Source: Aplidium turbinatum
Taxonomy: Eukaryota; Chordata; Ascidiacea; Aplousobranchia; Polyclinidae
Length of the DNA: 64,000 nt
Assembly (NCBI GenBank): GCA_918807975.1
Contig: OU964921.1
Location: 15,595,498-15,659,497 of the forward strand
Reading direction: 5' to 3'
In this document: positions 12,469-25,177 of the stretch, piece by piece
Layout: each line of letters opens with the position of its first letter
Position numbering within the stretch: position 1 is the stretch's first letter
Program-made: the position numbers and the translations under genes
Notes under the pieces: model-generated
Database searches by the model: none
Told to the model about the DNA's origin: nothing
Seen by the model: only the letters and a program-made list of their open reading frames with translations

Positions 12469-14600
12469 CAAGACGGACTATATAGAGGCCATGACAACGT
12501 ACAATGGGATTGTTAAAACTGGGGGCAGATAGTGACGTCATAGTGCCATTGTCTTCAATTGAACCGACATTGAACCGTACGTTAGGCTAATATTTATAAC
12601 ACTGAAACGAAAGCTGTGGCAGCTTTAAAAAATTAATATGTTGTTACAGAACGGTAGCCTACTGAAAGTTGAAATAAATCACCAAGTACGCTACTCGTCT
12701 TGTAAACAATTTATATATATTTTTAATCTCGTATGAAACGGGCCCACCACAAACTTGTAAAAGGAAAATACAATTAAATCGTTCGTTATACTGATATTGT
12801 ACCACACTAACCTTGAAAATTGCGATGGATCAGCCATGATAACACTGAGATATTTAAAAAAGTGGTAACTTCACTAGCAAAAAGTATCTAAAAAAACAAC
12901 TCGCTTAGTTAAAAGATTAATTGTTAACGTGCAAAAAGTAAGGTATCATTCACTATGCCTTATAAATAAGTCGATATCGAGACAAGGCTGATACGCATCA
13001 TCTTTAGTATATAATTTGACTAGTATGCTAACCCGACTTATAGTAGTATTAACGAGAACACTAAAGAAAAAAAATTGGTAAATATCCAGAAAAGCTCATA
13101 GACTAACGTTAACATAGTCTATGATAATTAATTCCCAAGCTTGAGAATTGTAAGTGTTCTAGTACTGTGCAACTTGAAATCCCGTCTCAGTCGGTTGTAT
13201 GAGCTTCTGGACAAAGACAAATATTCGAAGGACCTAACGATTGTTTACACGGTGTATTTCTTTTCTACAGCCGGCATAAAATTCATAGATTTCACCTGTT
13301 GCAAAAGATGGCGTTCACAAAGATGGCGTTCCAAAGTTAACAATTCTGGCCAATGGCGTTCACAAACGAAGGTGTTCTTTGAATCGGGAATATTATCCCT
13401 TGGGATACTGGCAAGCCATCTATCACGTTCCGGTTGGCATTTAGGCAGTTTAAACACTGCAACTTTATTTTCTTCACTATAATTTCCATTGTAGTTAAAG
13501 ATACAGCACTTCTTAACCATATTTACAGGAGTACTAATATATCACAAACAATGCTTCACAACCTAAAACAAATCAAATATAAGATTGAATCAAATATAGA
13601 CGTATAAGGACGTTAAATAGCCTATCCACCAAGGCTGTTCGAAACAAACATATTTCTAAATACGGGTACTTAGGGTGCATCCTGACTCATTACTAGTAAG
13701 ATAACTGGGTTGCTCAAGGGTAGACCCTCCGCCCTAATAGCTCAAATGACGACCAGCAATTCAATTAGGCTATGCTGTTTCGAATCAAATCATCCATGAA
13801 CGTAAAAACAATCATTGTATTACTATCGGAAAAGCAGCTTATCATGCAATAGCACTGGGGTTGGAACACTTTTTGACTGATGATTTCAATCTGTTTATTG
13901 CAAAAAGTTCCGAAATATGGATTAAGGGGAAGCCAAGAAAATGTAATTTGCTTTAAATCAAAATGAAACGATAAAAAAAAACTCCGGAAAAGACAAAAGT
14001 AAATTTTTCGTTTTATGCCTCACAGAAACTGACAGGCCTATTTAAGATTCTCAAACTAGTAGCCTAGTCTAGTAGTTTTGTATGGTAGTTTCATACACTC
14101 AGCTGGTGACCTCAAGAACTGCTGACTTGTAGGAGACTCTCTCATTCATATAGGCGTCAGACGTGTTGGGTCAAATTTAGTCCGGCAGCTTATTAGGCCT
14201 ACGTTCTGAGATTCTCCAGTTTTTTCACTATCGTTTCAAACGCACAACCAAATGAAATTGCTTGGATTTTGAAACGATTAAAAAAACATATTTTGAAATA
14301 CCAAAACAAATCAAAGTAGGCTATTTCTATTTCAAATATCGATCTATCTCATCCTTATGCTGATATAGGACACCGATAAATCACATTCCTACCAAGTTTA
14401 GAGTTGTAACTTAAGTAGGCTACTGTACCGGTAGTCATTAAACTAAAATAATTCCTGACTACCCTGAACTAAACGTACTGCAAAATGGAAGCATCTGTAG
14501 AGAATTTTAATTGAAGACAATGGCACTATGACGTCACTATCTGCCCCCAGTTTTAACAATCCCATTGTACGTTGTCATGGCCTCTATATAGTCCGTCTTG
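12469..14600 (-). mobile_element. P-superfamily DNA transposon, shortened
   Basis: The 2132-bp element has 92-bp perfect terminal inverted repeats (12469-12560 and 14509-14600) that start CAAGACGGAC. It is flanked by the 8-bp duplication CTTTGAAA (12461-12468 and 14601-14608), exactly inside the PLE reading frame. An 8-bp TSD plus a THAP-domain ORF fit the P superfamily; hAT also gives 8 bp, but the ends are not hAT-like. I see no RNase H-like catalytic region, and the space is too small for a full transposase, so it is probably non-autonomous. Confidence 0.85.
13245..13520 (-). pseudogene. THAP-domain ORF of the P element
   Basis: The 91-residue frame starts MVKKCC and contains FKLPKCQPERDRWLASIPR, then FVCERHWPE, which fits the THAP zinc finger (C...C, conserved W and P, then C-x2-H). 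THAP domains bind the transposon's inverted repeats in P transposases. The expected second cysteine near residue 10 appears as tyrosine, so metal binding may be lost. The frame could be the first exon of a transposase whose later exons are gone. A repeated GATGGCGTTC near its end looks like a small internal duplication. Confidence 0.75.
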
Positions 14601-14608
14601 CTTTGAAA

Positions 14609-15917
14609 TCATAGTCGGAATTTGTCTCTTAATATTGGGTGGGTGATTTGACTGGGCATGAATGTAAATTGGGTCATTATTGGGTTTTCTATAAGGCCAG
14701 AATTTACCAGATAGCAAATTCAAAGTGACGTCAAGAAAATCAGTTTCAATTAGTCCAGTATCCACAGTAATATTTAAGCCATGTTGTTTAAATAATTGAA
14801 TGACATTTTTTCTCAAACGATCAATTTTAGGGCCAGATAAATTACGCAAAATAGCCAGACCATCATCACGATATAAGCCAAGCATGTCTCTGTCAACAAT
14901 AGCAGAAAGTTCGTTCAAAAGAAACAAGCCGACCAACTCACAAATCTCAGCACCATCAAATGAGCCCATTGTAACATCAAACAAACCATCTTTCTTAGCC
15001 CAAGTTTCACCACCATCAAAAAGCAACGATTTCCTAGCATGGAAAATTGTTTGTATGATACAATCATCCAAATCCATAAATGGTTTGGCAAACTCAATTG
15101 CTTTACACAAAAGTTCCTCCGTAATGGATGGATAAAAATCAACAATGTCAAATTTCATAAAGGTGCATTGACGTTTAGATGGAATAGCCTTAAACCAGGA
15201 TAACACAGAGTCTGTGTTTTTCCATTGATTCAGTTGTGATGCATCACGGATGGTTACGTTAATAGAGTCCAAGTATTGTTTACTTATACGGCCAATCTGG
15301 GACTTGGAAGGGTTAATCAACCTGCATTTAGGGTTCGATATAAAGTTTGGTTTATGATCTTTTAGCGTAATAAACGCTGGGTTGCTTGATACTTTTTCAA
15401 CCCGATCATCAACCTTTAACGCCTTAGCAATCTTTTTAGCCTCAGTATTGATCGTGTCACTGATAGCAGGATTCACCTTTTTGTATTTTGCCGATACATT
15501 ATCATTAAGCAATTTTTTATAATCCTGGGTTTTAACTTTGTATAAGTTAGTAGTTTTATCTGCTGATATCAACAGATCGGGAGAGTTAATAATGTTCTTA
15601 ATGTCATTAGTTAGTTTTCTCTGAAAAGAATTGTAAATGGGTTTGAACTTAATATTACGAACCATCTCGTATAAACCATTCTCAAATGGTATCAAAGCAC
15701 CATGCTGTGGAGGTGTTCTTTCAGTCGTAAAGCCAAAGTTATTAAAATGCTCTGACTGAGAAACATCCTGCTGGTTAAGATCGAAAAAATAGGCCTTCCA
15801 ACGTAAACGTTTAATAAAATTTTCAATCTTACCTAACATCGTCTTCAAATATCGATCCTTACTTGGAATAGCAATGTTTTTTAAAGAATAACCGTAGTTA
15901 ATCTTTTCCAAATTCAT
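14609..15917 (-). pseudogene. PLE copy A, N-terminal part: reverse transcriptase
   Basis: The frame begins MNLEKINYGYSLKNIAIPSK and carries a basic N-terminal region, then reverse transcriptase motifs: FMKFDIVDFYPSI (motif A region), VTMGSFDGAEICELVG (motif B region) and YRDDGLA (catalytic box, near 14861-14873). This order and the YRDD box fit PLE reverse transcriptases. The protein should continue into 12460-11658, but the P element separates the parts after TMISK. The start is chosen as the first methionine before the conserved NYGYSLKN block. Confidence 0.88.
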
Positions 15918-15974
15918 AATAACTGGATAGTAGCATCAAAAGAAAGTGCTCAACTGGCTCAGTGCAGGAGCAAT

Positions 15975-16815
15975 ATTAAAACAATGAAAACTATTAATAC
16001 TACAAAAGTGCTCAATGCCAAGCAAAAAGGCAAAGCAGAGCGAATTAAATCAAATATAGTTATTACTATCTGAAGCCTTTACAAATTGTTTCACCTAACG
16101 GATCATCAGAAGGTCTGAAAAAAACATGCAAACAGTAAAGAATCGATAATTCTGAAAAGATATTAAATATTATAACTGTAATTTAATCTGCCAAAAAAAT
16201 CTTTAAACCTGTACTTCCTGAGAAGATATTAAATATTGCAACTGTAATTTAATCTGCAAAAAAAACCTCTAAACCTGAATTCCTGAAAAGATATTAAATA
16301 TTATAACCGTAATCCAATCTGCAGAAAAAAAACCTCAGAATCACTAAGGACAACATCCATCCGCCACGACAAAGCTTCAATCAATTTGTCCCAATGGAAA
16401 CCAAACAACATGATGGCAACATCTATGACATCACAAAGAAGCAAAATGCATATGTGATGATCAGCGCAATCTGTAGTAATCTGAACAAAATAAATAAAAA
16501 TTGTTTTTAAACCTGTAAAAATTAAATGAGATTTATAACCTGTAAAAATCAAATGAAATTTAATTTTTTCAAAATTATAACCTGTGAAAATCCCAAGGAA
16601 TTGTGATGATGTAACCTGTAGTAACCCGAACAAATGAAATAAAATCTGTTTATAAACCTGTAAAAATTAAATGAGATTTATAGCTTGCAAAAATCAAATG
16701 AAATTTTTTTTTTAAAAAAACCTGTAAAAATCAAAAGAAATTTATTTTATTTTGAAGTACTTGAGTTTAAATTTGTTTCTATGACGACATTTGCCGACCA
16801 GTTCCGAACGCTTGT
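15975..16815 (-). repeat. Upstream pseudo-LTR of PLE copy A
   Basis: A second copy of the PLE tail in the same orientation as copy A, lying upstream of its reading frame. It runs from AACAATGAAAACTATTAATAC-like sequence to TTGTTC at the junction with copy B. It contains the hammerhead ribozyme at 16070-16117 and the same minisatellites. Confidence 0.8.
16070..16117 (-). ncRNA. Hammerhead ribozyme, upstream pseudo-LTR
   Basis: Same sequence and core (CTGATGA...GAAAC...GTA) as the copies at 10989-11036 and 25178-25225. Its place between two PLE units is where a ribozyme would release unit-length RNA. Confidence 0.78.
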
Positions 16816-16987
16816 TCGGTCTAATGACATTAAGAACATTATTAACTCTCCGGATCTGTTGATATCAGCAGATAAAACTACTAACTTATACAAAGTTAAA
16901 ACTCAGGATTATAAAAAATTGCTTAATGATAATGTATCGGCAAAATACAAAAAGGTGAATCCTGCTATCAGTGACACGATCAATACT
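16816..16987 (+). pseudogene. PLE copy B, first coding piece
   Basis: The plus-strand PLE copy begins abruptly at 16816 with SNDIKNIINSPDLLISADK, a region about 110 residues into the protein, so it is 5'-truncated. It reads to AISDTINT, where BEL/Pao copy 2 is inserted. Confidence 0.85.
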
Positions 16988-17532
16988 TGTTCCCGACAAT
17001 TTTCACCAAATCAAACGTCATATAAAAACCGTTATGGTCTACTTAACCTAGCTGGCATCTTACGTCATGGAAATTGCTAGAAAATGTCCAAATATTGCAC
17101 CATCGGTCGTAAGACCTGATGAAATATTGCATCAGCCGCTTTGAACACGGGTTTGAATTGCGTGACAATGTCTTGCATTATTGCGTCACAGTTACTGTGT
17201 ACGTGCATTTGAGATATCGCAAATTAATCTAGTCATTTCATAAATTGTTTGTTGGAAGTCAGTCGCAAGTTTAACTGTTTGCTTGGTGCTTGCTAGCTGG
17301 ACAAATTTTCCGTCTTTTATCTAAGTAGTTTGTTCTGTAGTGACAGTTTTTTAGAGGTGTACGGCGTTGCATCTCGATTTCGATAGCCGCGGGCTAATTT
17401 TACAGAAATACAAGTTTGAATAGACGTTTCAAAGGAGTGTTTCTTGTTCGGTCATTACATTCAGACGAACGGATTCGGGAATCTTATGTTACAATTTTCC
17501 CACAAAGAGATTATGGTTTACCGCTGTGACCA
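16988..17532 (+). repeat. 5' LTR of BEL/Pao copy 2
   Basis: A 545-bp repeat matching 22356-22899. It shares only scattered blocks with the LTR of copy 1, including its last 20 bases or so. Confidence 0.93.
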
Positions 17533-17770
17533 TAAAAAATAAAAGACGTTTTTGTTAGCTGGTAGGCCAAGAAGCACTTGAAGGCATAAAAAATAAAAGA
17601 CGAGTTCTTGTCAGTTGGTAGGCCAAGAAGCACTTGAAGGCATAAAAAATAAAAGACGTGACTTGTTAGCTGGTAGGCCAAGAAGCACTAGAAGCACATA
17701 AAAAATAAAAGACGAGTTCTTGTCGGTTGGTAGGTCAAGAAGAAATTAAAGCAAAATAATAAAAGAAGAT
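17533..17770 (+). repeat. Leader minisatellite of BEL/Pao copy 2
   Basis: About four units of roughly 60 bp, each with CATAAAAAATAAAAGACG and TAGCTGGTAGGCCAAGAAG-like cores. A shorter version follows the 5' LTR of copy 1 (about 1791-1910). Confidence 0.8.
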
Positions 17771-18091
17771 CTTGTTGGTTGGTAGTTTACAGAAGCAAAA
17801 GAAAATTAAAGACATTTCTTCTCAGTTTGGTACTGAAGAAAAATAACTTTGACATTCATTGGCAAGAAAGAAGATTAAAGACAATCGATCTGTGCTTGAA
17901 GATTCAAGTCGAAGAATCCAAGCAAGTTTTGTGGAACTCTAGGACTTCATATACCCGTACAACTACGGTATTGTGCATTTAAATTCTTTTTGTATTTTTA
18001 CGGTCTTTGCAGTTAAGTTTTTTCTAACTTAATTTTGTGTGTTTGTGTAACTTAATTTTTTTAATTGTTAAATTGAGCCCCAACATTTAAT

Positions 18092-21000
18092 ATGTCTACA
18101 CTCGGTGGCGACAGGGACTCGACCGCCGTCGACTCGACTGAGTTTAAGCCTGATGATGTTCTTTGCGGTCGGGCAGGCCATTCTGGGGAGGGACCCAGTA
18201 ACGATGAGGCTAAGTCAGTTCGAAAGGCCCGGCATCTTAGACGGGATATTTTGACTCAAATTGGGGAACTTTCTGTAGCCCTAGGTTCTTTGAGTGATAA
18301 GCAGGAACTGTTAATTTGTAGATCTAAGTTCTCTACTTTGGAAGAGGAATTACGGCATTTCCATGCTCTTTTGACTAAAATTTTTAACTCTGCAATCTTG
18401 GCAGAACTTCGTGATAGGGTAGATCCCGAATTTAACTCGTTAAAAAATAACTTCGAACAAAAAGAAAGTGAGTTCTCAGATAGGTTGGATGCTGACATAC
18501 ATCCTGAGGATAGCGCCTCAAATGTAAGCACTAGGATGTCTGTGAGCTCGTCACGGATAGTTGCACAAATTAACCTGCAGCTAAGACGAGAGGAGCTCCA
18601 GATACAAGCTGACGCCGAAGCGAGAGCTGCTGAGGCCGCCGCGAGAGCTGAGGCCGTACGAACTGAGGCCGCCGCGAAAGCTGAAGCGAGAGCTGCTGAG
18701 GCCGCCGCGAAAGCTGAAGCTAGAGCTGCTGAGTTCGCACTCAAAGACGCTCAGTTGAGGGCCGAACAACGTAAAGAGGTAGTTTTAGCTGAATATCGTT
18801 CTGAGTTGGGCTCCCGGCGTAGCTCTAGGAAGGGCTCTTCTAGGCATTCCAGAAGTGAACATCAATCGCAGTTTAATTTACCTAACCTTTTCCAGACGCC
18901 TGTTCAATCCGTAAGTGGACCTGTACAATCCACATGTTTTCCAGCTGTTTCAGGAGGTCTCGGGGCCGCGGCTAAGGGTCTTCCGAAGGCTGTAGAGCCA
19001 AGGTCTGCAAATTACAACCGAACTCCTCCCCCAGAGCGTACAGGTCACGGGGCCGCCATTAGCAGTAATGCTTTGCCCCCTTCACAGTTTTCTGCGCCGC
19101 TAGGTTTTGATCGCCCAGCTACACGTAATTTGGGTGGTTGTGAGAGGCGTATCGTGTCTCCTGATTTTAACGTGTGTGAGGATCGTGATCGGGCTGTGCA
19201 TGTGACTGAGCCCACTCAGCACATTAAGGGATATAGCATGTCTTCTCCCGCTAAATCGAGTTCTCAACAGCAGGATTGCTTTTTTGAATACCAAAATAGT
19301 AGGACGTTCTTCGATAAGGCGGCCTTGATTGGTTACGATGATAATAATATGCCATTTGTCTTCTTTAAAAATCGTGTTACGGCCTTGATGGCAGCTTCAC
19401 CCTTTAAAGGAACTCGTTTGACTTTGTTACAAGCAGCTTGTGTTAGAACAGCTGCGCAAACGATTGCTAATTTGGTTTCCGACACTCCTGGCTTGTCAGA
19501 AGAAGACAGGATAGAAATGTCGTTAGCTCGCTTGTCCCAGCGTTTTGGGGTTCGTGGAGGTCTTTTCGCCGAACCGGAAATTAGAAAGTATCGCTATGGT
19601 AGCAAATTGAATTCAATCTCTTCCAGTGATTTGAAAGAGCTTAAAGATGAATTGTCGCAGTGTTTACTTTACGCGCAAGCTTATGGTCAGCGCGACAAAT
19701 TGGAAGGACGTTTTGTTTTGGATTTGGCTTAGCGACTCCCGTTTGACGCTAAGCAGCGTTATCTTGACTTTTTAGGTGATCAGTATGGTGGCACTGATGA
19801 GCCTACTTTTCAGAGTTTGTTTGAATTTGTAGTACGGGAAGAAACGCGCAAGTCGACTGATTTTAGCATTATGCTAATGGGCGATTCTGGTGAGTCGCAG
19901 CATTTTAAAAAGTTTGGCAAAGGAAAATTGCCTTCATGTCCGGTTAGGCAGACGTCGGTAAAACCCCATCAAAATGTGATTTCAGGTAGTTCGCAGTACT
20001 CGACTGCTGTTGGCGCACCGCGCGGTGGTGTGGCCAGACGTAGTGACATACCGGCATGTTTTTATTGTTCGTCACGTGGTCAAGTTGAATATCATTTTTT
20101 GTCTAATTGTAAAGAATTTTTGCGCTTGACACCTAAAGATCGGAGAGATGTCATTGTGAAAGCTGGCAAATGCTTGAATTGTTTGCGCCAGCATATGGTT
20201 AGGGATTGCGTTCATGCAAATAACTGTCGTAAGTGTGGGCCTAACAACGATAGGAAACACTATTTTCTTCTGCATGATTTTTATGTGACGTCACGTGATT
20301 CTCTGGATTCGGTTGGGAAAGATGATGCTGGTGCCAGAGTTCCTGTGCGTAATGTTAAGATTGGAAATGTTAAAGCAGCTTTTAACCGCGTTACTGCTGC
20401 TCGTGTTTTGAATCCAATGACTGGCAAATCGAAGTTGGTGTATTGTCAGCATGATCCTGGTTCGCAGTTGACGTTTGTTTCGAGTGATTTGGTGTGTGAA
20501 CTTGATCTTAAACCGTACGATAAAGCGTCGTTTAAAATGGATACCCTGGCTGGTCAGAAAGCTACTTGTGCTGACCTTGTTAAACTCAACATCCAGTCGT
20601 TAGAGACAGATGAACTGTTTTGTGATATAACTTCGGTGGTTAACCCAGCTTGGGCTGACGATGTTAAAACTTTACCACATAAGCAGGATTTAAGTGGTTT
20701 TCGTCATTTTCATGACGTGAATGTGTTTCATTTGAATGATTGTAGTACTGTAGATGTACTGATTGGCAACGACAACGCTTATTTGATGTGGGCCAAAGAG
20801 GAGCGTGTTGGTGAAAATCGTAGTGAACCGCATGCTTTGCTCACTCCTCTCGGTTGGTTGGCTTGTGGTGGTAAGTCACCCTTAGATGAAAGCGTTGCAA
20901 ATGTGTGCAGAGTGCAGACGTCTTCAGAGTCGGATGTCATCTCTGGCTTTCAGAGTAAAATTGAGTCTCGTGATATGGAAATAGCAGACCTGAATAAAGT

Positions 21001-22048
21001 CATTCAGGATTTGACCTTGCAAAATGAAACCTGTGAATTTTCTCGCAATGATAATTTGGCTAGAGAACTTGTTGAACCGAATATTGAGTTGAAAGATGGT
21101 CGATTTGAGATACCTGTTCCGTTGAAGGAAGATATTGATTTACCTAACAATTTTGTGTTGGCGTCAGATAGAGCTGCTGCTTTAAGGAAGAAGGCTTTAA
21201 AACAACCTGAACTTCGTGATTTCCTTACTGACACCATGAAAGATGTTAAATCTAATGGTTATATTGAGCGTGCTGGTGAAGCAGGAAATGTAAAGGGCTT
21301 TCAGTGGTATTTACCATACTTTGTGACGTCACAATTAAACAAGCGCATTGTTTACGACGGCAAGTCTGCTTTTCGAGGAACTTGTGTTAATGATGTAATG
21401 TTTTCGGGTCCTGACTTGTTGAGCCCTCTGGTAGATCTCTTGGCTAGATTTCGGCTGAGTAGATTTGGTTTCGTGGCCGATATGACCAAGTACTTTTTTC
21501 ACATTTTGGACTCTTCAGTACGTAAGCCCAATTTTATTGAACTGCTTACGTACACAGGCAGTGCCGTTCGGATCGTGAACGAACGCCCTTTGGTACCTTT
21601 GAGTGACGACCCTAGGGATTTTACTGTCATCACCCCTGCCTCACTTTTGACCCCATACTTAGACCCATACTGTGCTGTTGGGCAACCACATGATCGTGAC
21701 CAATTAAGAAGGGATTATCGGTTCAATTTGTCACTTTCTCAGCAGTTTTGGAGCAAATGGATCGATTTTTACTTGCCAGGGCTTCAGGGCCGGAAAAAAT
21801 GGCTAAAAATGGCCGAGAATTTGGAGCCTGGTCAACTTGTAGTGGTAGGTTCTCTCCAAGACATTGGTAAACGTGGGAAGTATCAACTTGGGAGGGTGCA
21901 TGAGGTAGTTCCACAAATTAGGAAAGGGAAGCCTGTGGTTCGTAGAGCTAAAGTTGCCGTCTGCAACTATGATGAGAGTACGGGGAAAGTGAAAGTAGAC
22001 TATGTGTTGAGGGATATTTCGTGCCTCGCCCCCGTAAAGAACACCTAA
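18092..22048 (+). pseudogene. gag-pol remains of BEL/Pao copy 2 (fossil)
   Basis: The region starts MSTLGGDRD, as in copy 1, with the same Ala/Glu/Arg-rich stretch, Cys/His cluster and DPGS protease, and ends with the same integrase C-terminal part. Between-copy protein similarity is very high, clearly more than between the LTRs. Several central pol functions are missing, so no complete enzyme set can come from it. Confidence 0.9.
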
Positions 22049-22355
22049 GTGTTAGGGTTTGAGCCTGGTTTGTCTGCAGTGGCCGACACTTGTCTGAGCC
22101 CAGAACAGTCGGTTATTATCGCAACCATTGTATATAGCGTCATTTTAGCGTGTACCTATGGTACCAATTTCATGTATCGTCGTGTATTATTCGTATTGTT
22201 GTTCATTCTTTGCATGCCCTTTGTATTTACGTGTTAACATAAACGTAAGTGATTCAAACAATTTGTGTATCGTGTGTTTTTATTCATTGGCTCACAATTG
22301 TCGTCAATTCTTTTTTAGTTATGCCATGTCAGACTGTCATAACTAGGGGCCGCTA

Positions 22356-22899
22356 TGTTCCAGACAATTTTCACCAAATCAAACGTCATATAAAAACCGT
22401 TATGGTCTACTTAACCTAGCTGGCATCTTACGTCATGGAAATTGCTAGAAAATGTCCAAATATTGCACCATCGGTCGTAAGACCTGATGAAATATTGCAT
22501 CAGCCGCTTTGAACACGGGTTTGAATTGCGTGACAATGTCTTGCATTATTGCGTCACAGTTACTGTGTACGTGCATTTGAGATATCGCAAATTATTCTAG
22601 TCATTCATAAATTGTTTGTTGGAAGTCAGTCGCAAGTTTAACTGTTTGCTTGGTGCTTGCTAGCTGGACAAATTTTCCGTCTTTTATCTAAGTAGTTTGT
22701 TCTGTAGTGACAGTTTTTTAGAGGTGTACGGCGTTGCATCTCGATTTCGATAACCGCGGGCTAATTTTACAGAAATAAAAGTTTGAATAGACGTTTCAAA
22801 GGAGTGTTTCTTGTTCGGTCATTACATTCAGACGAACGGATTCGGGAATCTTATGTTACAATTTTCCCACAAAGAGATTATGGTTTACCGCTGTGACCA
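22356..22899 (+). repeat. 3' LTR of BEL/Pao copy 2
   Basis: A 544-bp repeat of 16988-17532 ending GCTGTGACCA, then ATACT. It is preceded by the same AGGGGCCGCTA purine-rich stretch as in copy 1. Confidence 0.93.
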
Positions 22900-22904
22900 A
22901 TACT

Positions 22905-24556
22905 GAGGCTAAAAAGATTGCTAAGGCGTTAAAGGTTGATGATCGGGTTGAAAAAGTATCAAGCAACCCAGCGTTTATTACGCTAAAAGATCATAAACCA
23001 AACTTTATATCGAACCCTAAATGCAGGTTGATTAACCCTTCCAAGTCCCAGATTGGCCGTATAAGTAAACAATACTTGGACTCTATTAACGTAACCATCC
23101 GTGATGCATCACAACTGAATCAATGGAAAAACACAGACTCTGTGTTATCCTGGTTTAAGGCTATTCCATCTAAACGTCAATGCACCTTTATGAAATTTGA
23201 CATTGTTGATTTTTATCCATCCATTACGGAGGAACTTTTGTGTAAAGCAATTGAGTTTGCCAAACCATTTATGGATTTGGATGATTGTATCATACAAACA
23301 ATTTTCCATGCTAGGAAATCGTTGCTTTTTGATGGTGGTGAAACTTGGGCTAAGAAAGATGGTTTGTTTGATGTTACAATGGGCTCATTTGATGGTGCTG
23401 AGATTTGTGAGTTGGTCGGCTTGTTTCTTTTGAACGAACTTTCTGCTATTGTTGACAGAGACATGCTTGGCTTATATCGTGATGATGGTCTGGCTATTTT
23501 GCGTAATTTATCTGGCCCTAAAATTGATCGTTTGAGAAAAAATGTCATTCAATTATTTAAACAACATGGCTTAAATATTACTGTGGATACTGGACTAATT
23601 GAAACTGATTTTCTTGACGTCACTTTGAATTTGCTATCTGGTAAATTCTGGCCTTATAGAAAACCCAATAATGACCCAATTTACATTCATGCCCAGTCAA
23701 ATCACCCACCCAATATTAAGAGACAAATTCCGACTATGATTTCAAAGCGATTGTCTGCCACATCATTTGGCCAAAATGAATTTGATAAGACCGCATCTGT
23801 TTATAATGATGCCCTTTTGAAAAGTGGTTTTGCGGAGAGAGTTTGCTACAACCCTGCTAATAACTTACGAACATCTAGGAAAAGGAGCCGGAAAATTTTA
23901 TGGTTTAACCCTCCTTTCAGCTTGCAGGTTGATAGCAATATTGGTAAGGAATTTTTCAAACTTGTTTCCATACACTTTCCACCCCATCATAGATTGCACA
24001 AAATATTCAACCGTAATACTATTAAGCTGAGCTACAGTTGTACTCCGAATGTTGCAAGTGTCATATCCTCCCACAATAAAGCAATATTGCAGGCTGATAA
24101 TGTACCATCGCAGCCTGGTTGCAATTGTAGGGTGAGGCCAGATTGTCCTTTGAATGGGCAATGCTTGCAGAAGGCCGTTGTTTACAAAGCTACTATTGAT
24201 AACAGCCCGAAGGTTCTTAATTACATTGGTTGTTGTGAAACTACTTTTAAAAAACGTTTTTCCAACCATAAATGTACCTTCATGGATAGGTCTAAACGAA
24301 ACAGCACCGAGCTATCTAAGGCGGTTTGGGACCTTAAGGATAAGGGTGTACTGTTGACCCTAAAATAACTTGGTCCATCCACAGCTGTGCTCGGCCTTAT
24401 AGTGGAGGTGGTCGTAACAATTGTGGCCTATGTTTGGCTGAAAAGCTGGCCATTCTGAAGGCTGATAGTGGCCACCTTTTGAACAAGCGTTCGGAACTGG
24501 TCGGCAAATGTCGTCATAGAAACAAATTTAAACTCAAGTACTTCAAAATAAAATAA
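22905..24556 (+). pseudogene. PLE copy B, main coding piece: RT and GIY-YIG
   Basis: The protein resumes at EAKKIAKALKVDDRVEK directly after the BEL/Pao duplication. Visible parts are the RT with FDIVDFYPSI and YRDDGLA (near 23473-23487), the uninterrupted TMISKRLSATSFG junction (split by the P element in copy A), the Cys cluster CNCRVRPDCPLNGQC and the GIY-YIG core (about 24178-24260). Near 24346-24352 a small insertion relative to copy A shifts the frame; after it DPKITWSIHSCARPYSGGG runs to a stop at 24554-24556. The frame breaks of copies A and B differ, so they arose independently. Confidence 0.87.
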
Positions 24557-25177
24557 ATTTCTTTTGATTTTCACAGGTTTTTTTTAAAAAATTTCATTTG
24601 ATTTTTGCAGGCTATAAATCTCATTTAATTTTTACAGGTTTATAAACAGATTTTATTTCATTTGTTCGGGTTACTACAGGTTACATCATCACAATTCCTT
24701 GGGATTTTCACAGGTTATAATTTTGAAAAAATTAAATTTCATTTGATTTTTACAGGTTATAAATCTCATTTAATTTTTACAGGTTTAAAAACAATTTTTA
24801 TTTATTTTGTTCAGATTACTACAGATTGCGCTGATCATCACATATGCATTTTGCTTCTTTGTGATGTCATAGATGTTGCCATCATGTTGTTTGGTTTCCA
24901 TTGGGACAAATTGATTGAAGCTTTGTCGTGGCGGATGGATGTTGTCCTTAGTGATTCTGAGGTTTTTTTTCTGCAGATTGGATTACGGTTATAATATTTA
25001 ATATCTTTTCAGGAATTCAGGTTTAGAGGTTTTTTTTGCAGATTAAATTACAGTTGCAATATTTAATATCTTCTCAGGAAGTACAGGTTTAAAGATTTTT
25101 TTGGCAGATTAAATTACAGTTATAATATTTAATATCTTTTCAGAATTATCGATTCTTTACTGTTTGCATGTTTTTTT

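Larger units (their letters stand above)
16988..22899 (+). mobile_element. BEL/Pao LTR retrotransposon, broken fossil (copy 2)
   Basis: TG...CA LTRs of 545 and 544 bp and the 5-bp duplication ATACT (16983-16987 and 22900-22904) bound the element, which sits inside PLE copy B. It is about 2.3 kb shorter than copy 1 and lacks much of pol, with about two or three breaks. I saw about five LTR differences, so it is somewhat older than copy 1. It could only have moved with help in its present form. Confidence 0.94.

Noticed and set aside
14800-15135. 111-residue plus-strand frame, also mirrored at 23213-23548
   Set aside because: Shadow of the PLE reverse transcriptase on the opposite strand.
17779-17982. 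67-residue frame in the BEL/Pao leader
   Set aside because: It spans leader repeats and has no match in the leader of the other copy beyond chance.
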